From positions 62,001 to 126,000 of the forward strand of contig NZ_JAAMPJ010000008.1 in the NCBI RefSeq assembly GCF_011067745.1: a DNA stretch of 64,000 nt. The letters are read 5' to 3'. The translations under genes and the position numbers were made by a program. Below the pieces are notes generated by a model that was not told the origin of the DNA, searched no databases, and saw nothing but the letters and a program-made list of their open reading frames with translations. Below are positions 23,888 to 30,693 of the stretch, piece after piece (the first letter of the stretch is position 1; the number at the start of each line of letters is the position of its first letter). Source of the DNA: Lentzea alba (lineage in GTDB: Bacteria > Actinomycetota > Actinomycetes > Mycobacteriales > Pseudonocardiaceae).

Positions 23888-23911
23888 CAGGTATAAATGC
23901 GGGTATACCTG
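23888..23911. promoter_or_regulatory. Palindrome in a divergent regulatory region
   Basis: CAGGTATA at 23888-23895 and TATACCTG at 23904-23911 form a perfect 8-bp inverted repeat with an 8-base spacer, in an AT-rich patch unusual for this DNA. It lies 21 bases before the GTG at 23932 and 107 bases before the TPR start in the other direction. A dimeric repressor site is likely. Confidence 0.55.
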
Positions 23912-23931
23912 CCCCGGCCACCAGGGGCATT

Positions 23932-24312
23932 GTGCTCATCATGAGGCGACGCGCCCACTTGCGGCTGGTGACCTCCCACGAGGCCGGAGATCCGACGTTG
24001 ACGGCGGTCCTCAGCGCCGAGGACCTCGCGGAGGAGCTCGGTCTCGATCCCCACGCCCGAGTCACCTGCGGCCTGCATCGTCGCTGGTTGCACGAGTGCG
24101 TTGGCTCGCCCGACCACGTCATCCCGGTCACGGGTCATCGCTGGTGCCGCCCGTGCGGCAGCCCTCTCGAGGTGTTCGTCGACGAGACGACCGCACGCCT
24201 TTTCTGTCCCAGGTGCGGCACCGGAACGCCGGACACGGCGGCGAATCGCCAGGTCGTCAGGGCGTGCCGCACCAGCCTCGCGGCGAGTCACGCCCATGTA
24301 CGCGCACTGTGA
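23932..24312 (+). CDS. Small Cys-rich (Zn-ribbon-like) protein
   Basis: A 126-residue protein from GTG 23932 (AGGGG 4 bases upstream); an ATG at 23941 is an alternative. A basic start (MRRRAHLRLV) is followed by a likely zinc ribbon: CGLHRRWLHEC, then HRWCRPCGSPLEV and FCPRCG. Such ribbons bind nucleic acid or protein. A longer open frame on the opposite strand lacks any family signal. Convergent with the STAS gene (14 bases between stops). Function unknown. Confidence 0.6.
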   Translation: MLIMRRRAHLRLVTSHEAGDPTLTAVLSAEDLAEELGLDPHARVTCGLHRRWLHECVGSPDHVIPVTGHRWCRPCGSPLEVFVDETTARLFCPRCGTGTPDTAANRQVVRACRTSLAASHAHVRAL

Positions 24313-24326
24313 ACGACCCAGAAGTG

Positions 24327-25103
24327 TTAAGCCTGGTGGGTGAAGACGGCAGCCTCCGGGAGATAGCTCGGAGGCCGCTGGCTGTTCTCCGGCACGTCGA
24401 GCAACGCCCAGATGATGTGCCGGCCACCGCCCGCAGGCGTCTCGCCCATGCTGAAGTTGCAGACGGCGATTGACGCGACGTTGCGCCGCATCACGTGCCA
24501 CTGCCTGAGGTCGAGACGTGCGGTCGTGCGTACGGCAACGGACAACTTGTCGCCACGCATGCGCAGCAGCAGCGCGAGAGGGTTGTCGTCCTCGACGTGC
24601 GACACGAGCTCAACGGCGACCTGTGGCGCGACGTCGAGCATGGACTGAGCGCCCCACCGCTCGCAGGCGCGTTCGGTGATCCGCTCGGCCACGTGCGGCA
24701 GGCAGCGGCACGTGGGCAGCGCCGCGTCCACCCGGTCCTCGTGCCGCAATCGGACGACCGAGGCCACGGCGGCGGACGTCGTCGAGTGCATCGGGATGTG
24801 CCGGGGCAGGCCGCGCGACTCCAGCGTCGCCCGCAACTGGTGATCACTCACGACGAGGCTCAGCGAGATGCCCGGCCAGCGCGCCGCGGACAGCCACACG
24901 ACGTCGAACACCACGAGCAGCGCGGGAGACTCCGCGACGAGCCCGTCGAGCTCCACCACGACGCCGACGAGTTCCTTTGTGGCGCAGTCGAGCAGCACGT
25001 CCTGCACGCGCATGTACGTCGACCAGTCGAGGCGCCCGCCGAACCTGACGACGAGCACGCCGTTCTGCTCCCGGACGTCCACTTCGAGACTGCCGTCGAC
25101 CAT
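24327..25103 (-). CDS. STAS-domain protein fused to a degenerate kinase-like domain
   Basis: A 258-residue protein from ATG 25103 with AGAGGGG upstream. Residues 1-110 form a STAS (anti-anti-sigma) domain: VLVVRFGGRLDWSTYMRVQ, VVVELDGLVAESPALLVVF. The C-terminal part resembles the HATPase fold of anti-sigma kinases (ACERWGAQSMLDVAPQVAVELVSHV, LSVAVRTTARLDLRQW) but the Asn-box is replaced (ELVSHVEDDNP) and no glycine-rich ATP lid is visible. It may be an inactive partner-binding domain. The usual phospho-accepting Ser/Thr of STAS is not obvious; AESPALL is the closest region. Confidence 0.7.
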   Translation of the reverse strand: MVDGSLEVDVREQNGVLVVRFGGRLDWSTYMRVQDVLLDCATKELVGVVVELDGLVAESPALLVVFDVVWLSAARWPGISLSLVVSDHQLRATLESRGLPRHIPMHSTTSAAVASVVRLRHEDRVDAALPTCRCLPHVAERITERACERWGAQSMLDVAPQVAVELVSHVEDDNPLALLLRMRGDKLSVAVRTTARLDLRQWHVMRRNVASIAVCNFSMGETPAGGGRHIIWALLDVPENSQRPPSYLPEAAVFTHQA

Positions 25104-25251
25104 GATCCGTCCCCTCTCGCGAGCGCGCCCCCAGCCTCAACCCTGGCGACGTCACGACCGGAGCCCTAGGGGGTAACTACCCGTGTTTCGGCGTTGGTGC
25201 CTACGGGGGACCGCGTTGCAGCGGGAGATCGCGCCGACCTAGGGTGCCGCT

Positions 25252-27522
25252 GTGGGCGGTTCGCTTTCCCCAAGTCGTAAAGGCAATTTGCCTGCTGACA
25301 CAACTACTTTCGTCGGCCGCAGGCACGATGTCGCCGAGGTGCGACGACTGCTGTCCGAATCTCGCCTTGTCACTCTTACGGGTGTTGGTGGGGTCGGAAA
25401 GACGCGGCTGGCGTTGCGGGCGGCCGCCGAGACGCACCGGGCTTTCCGCGACGGGGTGTGGTTCGTCGACCTGGGCGGCGTCACCGATCCCGACCTGGTC
25501 GTGCACACGGTCCTGGAGCAGTTGGGAGTCCACGACGACACGGTCCGCCCGCACCGCACGGTCCTGGTGGAACACCTCCGCGACCGGCAGATGCTGATGG
25601 TGCTGGACAACTGCGAGCACGTCGTCGCGGCCACCGCCGGCTTGGTGGACGCGTTGCTGCGCAGTGCCCCCGGTCTGCGCATGCTGGCGACGAGCCGGGA
25701 ACGCCTCGGCGTCGACGGCGAACACCTGTGGCAGGTGGCGCCACTGCCGCAGGACCCCGCGCTGGCGTTGTTCGCCGAACGGGCGGCGGCCGTCGAGCCG
25801 GGTTTCGCGCTGACCGAGGAAAACCACGACAAGGTCAGCCAGATCTGCGCGCTGCTGGGCGGAATCCCGCTGGCCGTCGAACTGGCCGCGGTGCGCCTGC
25901 GGGTGCTGACGCTCGACCACCTCCTGTCCAGATTGGACGACACGTTCCGGGTGCTCGCGGAGGGCAAGCGCGGCGGCGACCCGCGGCACCAGACGCTGCA
26001 GGCCGCGGTGGACTGGAGCTTCCACCTGTGCACGCGGTCCGAACAGATCCTGTGGGCGCGGGCGTCGGTGTTCTCCGGCACGTTCGACCTCGAGGCGGCG
26101 GAACGGGTCTGCTCCGGAGACAGCGTCGAGCAGCGCGACGTCGTGCGCTCCTTGAGCGGACTGGTCGACAAGTCGGTCGTGGTCGCCGAACAGCACCCGT
26201 CCGGCACGCGCTTCCGGCTGCTGGAGCCGTTGCGCCAGTACGGCCTGGAGTTGCTGCGCGGCGCCGGCCGGGAACAGGTGATGCGCGAACGGCACCGCGA
26301 CCACTTCATCGAGTGGGCCGAGCGACGGGAGAAGGAGTGGTTCGGCCCGGCGCAGCCGCAGATCTTCGCCCTCACCCGCCTGGAACACGCGAATCTGCGG
26401 TCAGCCCTGGACTTCTGCTTCGACCACGACGGCGAGGATGGCGTGCACCTCGCGAGCACGCTGTGGTTCTACTGGGCGGGCTGCGGCATGCTCGGTGAGG
26501 GACGCCATTGGCTGGACCGCGCCCTGGAGAGTTCGGCGCCGGGACCGCTGCGTGCGAAGGCCCTGTGGGTCAACGGGTACGTCGCGACGTTGCAAGGAGA
26601 CCTCACCGCCTCCACCCGAATGCTGAAGGAATGCTACGAGTACGCCGTCGAGTCCGGCGACGGACCGGCGCTGGCCTACTCGACCCACCGCCTCGCCTGC
26701 ACCCATCTGGTCGGCGACGACCTCGACCTGGCGGACGAGGGGTTCGCGAAGGCCATGAGCCTCTACCGCGGCCAGGGCACGGTCAACAGCCACACCATGC
26801 TGGCCGGCATCGAGCTCGCGATCTCGGCGACGTTCCAGCACGACTTCGCCACTGCGGAACGGCTCTGCGTCGAGGCGAAGGCCGTCGGCGAGGAGCACGG
26901 CGAACTGTGGGCGCAGGCGTATGCGATCTACGTGCTGGCGTTGTGCGCGTGGATCAGCGGTGACTTCGTACGAGCCGACCGGCTCGGCCGGGAGTGCCTG
27001 CGGATCAAGCGTTCGTTCCACGACCTGCTCGGCATCGTGCTCGCGATCGAGGTGCTGGCCTGGATCGCGGCCTCGCAGGGCAACGCGGCGCGCGCGGCGA
27101 CGCTGCTGGGCGCCACCAACGAGATCTGGCAGTCGGTGGGCTACCCCATGTTCGGGTCGCGGTACTTCGGCGCCCCGCACGGCGAATGCGAGTCGGCGGC
27201 CATCCTCGCGCTGGGCGAGCAGGAGTTCCGCGCGATGTTCCGCAAGGGCATGGACCTCGAACTGGAGGACGCCATCGCGCTCGCCATCGGCGAGGAGCTG
27301 ATCCCAGCGCCGCGGCCGACCTTCGAGCCGCCCACCCCGTTGACGCGGCGCGAGCAGCAGGTGGCCGACCTCATCGCGGGTGGCATGTCCAACAAGGAGA
27401 TCGCGGCCAAACTGGTCATCGCGCGCAGGACCGCGGAGGGGCACGTCGAGCGGATCCTGCAGAAGCTCGGCTTCACCTCACGCGCGCAGATCGCCACCTG
27501 GGTCACCGAACGCCGCAACTAA
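25252..27522 (+). CDS. LuxR-type regulator with STAND ATPase
   Basis: A 756-residue protein from GTG 25252. N-terminal STAND ATPase: TTFVGRRHDVAEVRRLL, Walker A LTGVGGVGKTRLAL (about residues 43-56), MLMVLDNCEHV (Walker B) and GGIPLAVELAAVRLRVL (GxP). A helical TPR-like sensor occupies residues 330-660. The C-terminal LuxR HTH is LTRREQQVADLIAGGMSNKEIAAKL. STAND regulators switch on ATP binding and oligomerise at target promoters. The ligand is unknown. Transcription ends at a perfect palindrome that also serves the convergent LCP gene. Confidence 0.9.
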   Translation: MGGSLSPSRKGNLPADTTTFVGRRHDVAEVRRLLSESRLVTLTGVGGVGKTRLALRAAAETHRAFRDGVWFVDLGGVTDPDLVVHTVLEQLGVHDDTVRPHRTVLVEHLRDRQMLMVLDNCEHVVAATAGLVDALLRSAPGLRMLATSRERLGVDGEHLWQVAPLPQDPALALFAERAAAVEPGFALTEENHDKVSQICALLGGIPLAVELAAVRLRVLTLDHLLSRLDDTFRVLAEGKRGGDPRHQTLQAAVDWSFHLCTRSEQILWARASVFSGTFDLEAAERVCSGDSVEQRDVVRSLSGLVDKSVVVAEQHPSGTRFRLLEPLRQYGLELLRGAGREQVMRERHRDHFIEWAERREKEWFGPAQPQIFALTRLEHANLRSALDFCFDHDGEDGVHLASTLWFYWAGCGMLGEGRHWLDRALESSAPGPLRAKALWVNGYVATLQGDLTASTRMLKECYEYAVESGDGPALAYSTHRLACTHLVGDDLDLADEGFAKAMSLYRGQGTVNSHTMLAGIELAISATFQHDFATAERLCVEAKAVGEEHGELWAQAYAIYVLALCAWISGDFVRADRLGRECLRIKRSFHDLLGIVLAIEVLAWIAASQGNAARAATLLGATNEIWQSVGYPMFGSRYFGAPHGECESAAILALGEQEFRAMFRKGMDLELEDAIALAIGEELIPAPRPTFEPPTPLTRREQQVADLIAGGMSNKEIAAKLVIARRTAEGHVERILQKLGFTSRAQIATWVTERRN

Positions 27523-27534
27523 CCCGATCGGGTG

Positions 27535-27589
27535 GTTGATGAGGGGAGCTTTCTTAAACCTGGGGTTTAAGAAAGCTCCCCTCATCAAC
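27535..27589. terminator. Perfect 26-bp inverted repeat, likely bidirectional terminator
   Basis: Left arm 27535-27560 (begins GTTGATGAGGGG, ends CTTAAACC) is exactly complementary to the right arm 27564-27589, with loop TGG. It sits between the stops of the convergent LuxR (27522) and LCP (27591) genes, the right position for a shared terminator. The arms are AT-richer than surroundings and the match is exact over 26 pairs, longer than a typical terminator, so a dispersed palindromic repeat unit is possible. Confidence 0.85.
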
Positions 27590-27590
27590 G

Positions 27591-28658
27591 TCAGTCCACG
27601 CAAGGAATCCCATCGTTGGGTGGTGGGGGCGGTGGGGCGGTGGCCAGTTCGGTGACCTTCGCACGCACCTTGTCCCGGTCGACCTTGTTCACGTTGAGAG
27701 GGCCGAGAGTGGCGCCGCCCTCGATCGGCAGCGTGTCGAACCGCACCTCGGACGGCAGCCTGCGGGCGAACTCGGTCAGGTCGAACCGCGCGTCCAGCAC
27801 GACGTCCTGCTTCGCCATGTCGATCAACGCCTGCACCGCGGCCAGGTCCGCGCCCTTCACCCGCTTCGCCACGGCGGACAGGAACGCCTGCTGCCGCCGC
27901 GTGCGATCGAGATCGCCGTTCGGCAACCCGTGCCGCTGCCGCACGAACGACAGCGCCTGTCCCGCGTCGAGGTGCTGCGGCCCGGCCGGGAAGTTCGCGC
28001 CGGACAACGGATCCGCGGTGGCCTTCTTGAGGCACACGTCCACGCCGCCGAGCCCCTCGGCGATGTGGAAGAACCCGATCAGCGACAGCTCCACGAGGTG
28101 GTCGATCGGCTGGTTCAGGAACTCCGACACCGTCCGCGCCTGGGCGCGGCGCCCGGCCTCACGCCCGGCGCGTTCCAGCTCCCGCCGGTCGTGCGTCCCG
28201 GCGGCGCGCAGCCGGTTCTCCTCGGCGACCTTGGCCCGCCCGTAGGCCTCCTTGATCTTGCCCTCGCCGCCGGAGGACAGCGGCACCAGGTCGTCCCGCG
28301 GCACCGACATCGCCACCGCGGGCCCGGAAGCGGGGATGTGCAGCAGCATCAACGTGTTCGCGTTGTAGCCGCCGCGGTCGCTCTCCCCCGCCTGCAGGCG
28401 CCGCAACACGTCGTCCGGCAGCGGTTCGCCGTGCAGGTCCAGCCGCGTGGTGAGACCCATGATCAGGATGTTCGTCCCGGACACCGACCGCGGCGCGTCG
28501 TCCGGGATCGCGTACGACCGTTCGACGCCCGTCGAGATCGTGGACACCGTCGACCACGCGATGCCGGCGGCGGCGAGCACGGCCGCACACAGGCACGCCC
28601 AGACGGCGCGGAACAGGACGTGAAAGCCGGTGCGGTGATGGCCACCACGTGATTGCAT
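27591..28658 (-). CDS. LytR-CpsA-Psr (LCP) family glycopolymer ligase
   Basis: A 355-residue protein from ATG 28658; the frame is open further upstream but that part lies antisense to the tail of the transposase region. One N-terminal membrane helix (FRAVWACLCAAVLAAAGIAW) and a large external LCP domain: GTNILIMGLTTR, NANTLMLLHIP, MSVPRDDLV (conserved Arg-Asp), FFHIAEGLGGVDVCL and SFVRQRHGLPNGDLDRTRRQQ. LCP enzymes transfer lipid-linked glycopolymers to peptidoglycan. The region just upstream of its start belongs to the TnpB element, so its native promoter may have been displaced. Confidence 0.9.
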   Translation of the reverse strand: MQSRGGHHRTGFHVLFRAVWACLCAAVLAAAGIAWSTVSTISTGVERSYAIPDDAPRSVSGTNILIMGLTTRLDLHGEPLPDDVLRRLQAGESDRGGYNANTLMLLHIPASGPAVAMSVPRDDLVPLSSGGEGKIKEAYGRAKVAEENRLRAAGTHDRRELERAGREAGRRAQARTVSEFLNQPIDHLVELSLIGFFHIAEGLGGVDVCLKKATADPLSGANFPAGPQHLDAGQALSFVRQRHGLPNGDLDRTRRQQAFLSAVAKRVKGADLAAVQALIDMAKQDVVLDARFDLTEFARRLPSEVRFDTLPIEGGATLGPLNVNKVDRDKVRAKVTELATAPPPPPPNDGIPCVD

Positions 28659-28659
28659 G

Positions 28660-30180
28660 AACCTGAAACCGTTACCTGAGTTGTGAGCGAGTGTGAGTTC
28701 GCTGTGTTTAGGCAGCCGTCGCCTTGCGGCGTCGGCGTTGGCCCGTACCGGTTGGTGCGGGTCTTCCCGTGGCGGTACCCGTTGCCCGCGTGGCGCGGGT
28801 CTTACGTGGGTTTCCAGCGGGCTCGTTTTGTGTCGCCCCGCAACTCGGGGAGGACGTCTCGCGGTGCACGAGCGCGGCGAGGTTACGCGCGGCATTGAGG
28901 TCGCGGTCGCAGACCAGGTCGCACTCGTCGCAGCGGAAGGTGCGTTCGGACAGGCGCAGTTTGGCTTTCACCACGCCACAGCCCGAACACGTTTTGGAGC
29001 TGGGATACCACCGGTCGGCAACGTGCACATGCACGCCAGCCCACTGGGCCTTGTACTCGATCTGGCGGCGCAGTTCGGCCATGCCGACACCGGCGATGTG
29101 GCGGGCCAGCCGCCGGTTGCGCATCATGCCGGCCACGTTCAGGTCCTCGACCACGATCGTGCCGTGGGTGCGGACCAGCCGGGTTGACAGCTTGTGCAGA
29201 CAGTCCCGGCGGGCGTTCGCGACCGCTGTGTGCAGCCGCGCGACGCGGGCCTGGGTCCTGCGCCACCGGGCCGAGGGCCGCCGCTGGGTACGTCGGTCTG
29301 GGCTGACGCGGCGCGCGGCCTGACGTTGCAGGCGGCGCAGTTCCCGTAGCGCGGTCTCCAGGTGCCGCGGGTTCGGGATCGTCTCGCCGCTCGACAGCAC
29401 CGCCAGGGACTTCACGCCCACGTCGACACCCACCGCGTTCCTGGGCCGTGCGGGCGCCGGATCGGATCGGGTGATCTCCACGGAGAACGACACGAACCAC
29501 CGCCCAGCCCGGTACGACACAGTCGCGGAGCGGATGCGGGCGGTGCCGCGCTCGACGTGGCGAGCCAGTTTGCGGGTGGACTCGTGGGTGCGGACCAGCC
29601 CGATGCGGGGCAGCTTCACGTACCGTCGGTCGTCGGCGAGACCGAACGCGCCAGTGGTGAACCGGCACGACACCCCAGACCGGCGACCCTTGAACCTCGG
29701 GAACCCGAGCCTGGATCCCTTTCGTGTGCCCTTCGTGGAGCCGGCCCAGTTCCCGAGCGCGGTCGCGAGGTTGGCCAGGCCGGACGAATAGGCCTCTTTG
29801 GAGTTCTCGCCCCACCATGCGGCGACGATGTTCTTGGCCTGGTTCCAGTCCTTGCGCAGGTTGTAGGCCGACCACGACAACGACGGGGTGAGCTGATCGT
29901 CGGGTAGATCGTAGGTCTTCTCGGCGGCCCGCTGGGACAGGTTCGCCTTGATCCTGGCCAAACCCCAATTGAACGCGTACCGCTGCGCACCACAATGCGA
30001 CCGCAGGGCCACCTGTTGCCCCGCAGTCGGATCGAGCGCAAATCGATACGCCTGGATCACCGTGACCATCTCACCGACACCGTAGCGGCCAGCACCGACA
30101 ACCCCGCCCGGCCACGCAGACACTCACGACTTCGCGTTGCTCACGCTCCACCAAGCAGCTACGACCCCTCATCTATTCTA
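28660..30180 (-). mobile_element. Solitary IS200/IS605-type TnpB element, approximate ends
   Basis: It contains tnpB but no tnpA Y1 transposase. On the tnpB strand the right end must lie between the tnpB stop (28708) and the LCP start codon (28658), only 49 bases. The left end lies in 30070-30187, before the DUF6542-like gene. Exact ends, TAM and omega RNA limits cannot be fixed without homologous copies; coordinates are approximate. Confidence 0.6.
28708..30069 (-). CDS. tnpB: TnpB, RNA-guided nuclease of an IS605-type element
   Basis: A 453-residue protein from ATG 30069 (MVTVIQAYRFALDPTAGQQ), chosen over an upstream in-frame start at 30123 because it begins the conserved domain. RuvC residues are visible: VGVDVGVKSLAV (Asp), GTIVVEDLNVAGM (Glu), CDRDLNAARNLA (Asp). 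The zinc finger is CSGCGVVKAKL and CDECD. All catalytic residues are intact, so the nuclease is probably functional. The low-complexity Thr/Arg/Gly-rich C-terminal 45 residues (ATRATGTATGRPAPTG) probably overlap the omega RNA. TnpB cuts the donor-site target to promote retention of the element. Confidence 0.93.
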   Translation of the reverse strand: MVTVIQAYRFALDPTAGQQVALRSHCGAQRYAFNWGLARIKANLSQRAAEKTYDLPDDQLTPSLSWSAYNLRKDWNQAKNIVAAWWGENSKEAYSSGLANLATALGNWAGSTKGTRKGSRLGFPRFKGRRSGVSCRFTTGAFGLADDRRYVKLPRIGLVRTHESTRKLARHVERGTARIRSATVSYRAGRWFVSFSVEITRSDPAPARPRNAVGVDVGVKSLAVLSSGETIPNPRHLETALRELRRLQRQAARRVSPDRRTQRRPSARWRRTQARVARLHTAVANARRDCLHKLSTRLVRTHGTIVVEDLNVAGMMRNRRLARHIAGVGMAELRRQIEYKAQWAGVHVHVADRWYPSSKTCSGCGVVKAKLRLSERTFRCDECDLVCDRDLNAARNLAALVHRETSSPSCGATQNEPAGNPRKTRATRATGTATGRPAPTGTGQRRRRKATAA

Positions 30181-30187
30181 CGCGGTC

Positions 30188-30607
30188 ATGGGGGTTCAGC
30201 TGCCGACTCTCGCGGCGGTCGCGATGCTGGCGGTCTTCGCGCAGACGGGTGTCTGGGTCGACGGCGACGACCTCGGCTGGGCCTTCGGCGGCTGGCTGGT
30301 GGCGGGCGCGGTGATCGCTTCGGCGCTCGTGCGCCGGGTCGGTCTGTGGACGGTGGTACCGGCGCCGCCTCTCGTGTTCGTCGTCGTGGCGGTGGGCAAC
30401 GCGGCCTGGGAGCGGCAGTCCCGGCGACAGGCCTGGTGGGGGAGTACCAAGGAGCTCGCCGCGGACGCGGTCCCGTGGTTCGTCAACGGGTTCCCGTGGA
30501 TGGCGGGTGCGGTCGGTGCGGCTCTGCTGGTCGCGCTCGTCCGAGGCATTTGTGGGGGGAAGAGGAAATGCAGGTCTTCGTCGACGACAACGGCGCTAGA
30601 CGGGTAG
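30188..30607 (+). CDS. DUF6542-like membrane protein
   Basis: A 139-residue protein from ATG 30188; no clear ribosome site, since the TnpB element ends just upstream. Four hydrophobic segments (LPTLAAVAMLAVFAQTGVW, GWAFGGWLVAGAVIASAL, LWTVVPAPPLVFVVVAVG, FPWMAGAVGAALLVALV) with a conserved RVGLWTVVPAPPL resembling the DUF6542 pattern. It begins an operon whose last gene encodes the glycosyltransferase. Possibly a membrane partner of that synthase. The C-terminus overlaps the next small gene by 40 bases. Confidence 0.65.
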   Translation: MGVQLPTLAAVAMLAVFAQTGVWVDGDDLGWAFGGWLVAGAVIASALVRRVGLWTVVPAPPLVFVVVAVGNAAWERQSRRQAWWGSTKELAADAVPWFVNGFPWMAGAVGAALLVALVRGICGGKRKCRSSSTTTALDG

Positions 30608-30693
30608 TCGCGCGGCTGGTGAGCCTGATCGTCGCGAGTGGACTGATCGGGTTCGCCGCGGTGGTCGGCGGCGCGCTGCTGGGAGCGTGGTGA
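30568..30693 (+). CDS. 41-residue single-helix membrane peptide
   Basis: ATG at 30568 with AGAGGA immediately upstream, TGA at 30691-30693. The product MQVFVDDNGARRVVARLV continues into a single helix (LIVASGLIGFAAVVGGALL). It overlaps the preceding gene by 40 bases and its TGA overlaps the GTG of the glycosyltransferase (GTGA). The overlaps on both sides support a real gene. It may be a small membrane subunit of the synthase encoded next. Confidence 0.6.
   Translation: MQVFVDDNGARRVVARLVSLIVASGLIGFAAVVGGALLGAW

Noticed and set aside
23851..24501. 216-codon minus-strand frame opposite the Zn-ribbon gene
   Set aside because: Low-complexity product; plus-strand product has a CxxC ribbon pattern and normal start context.
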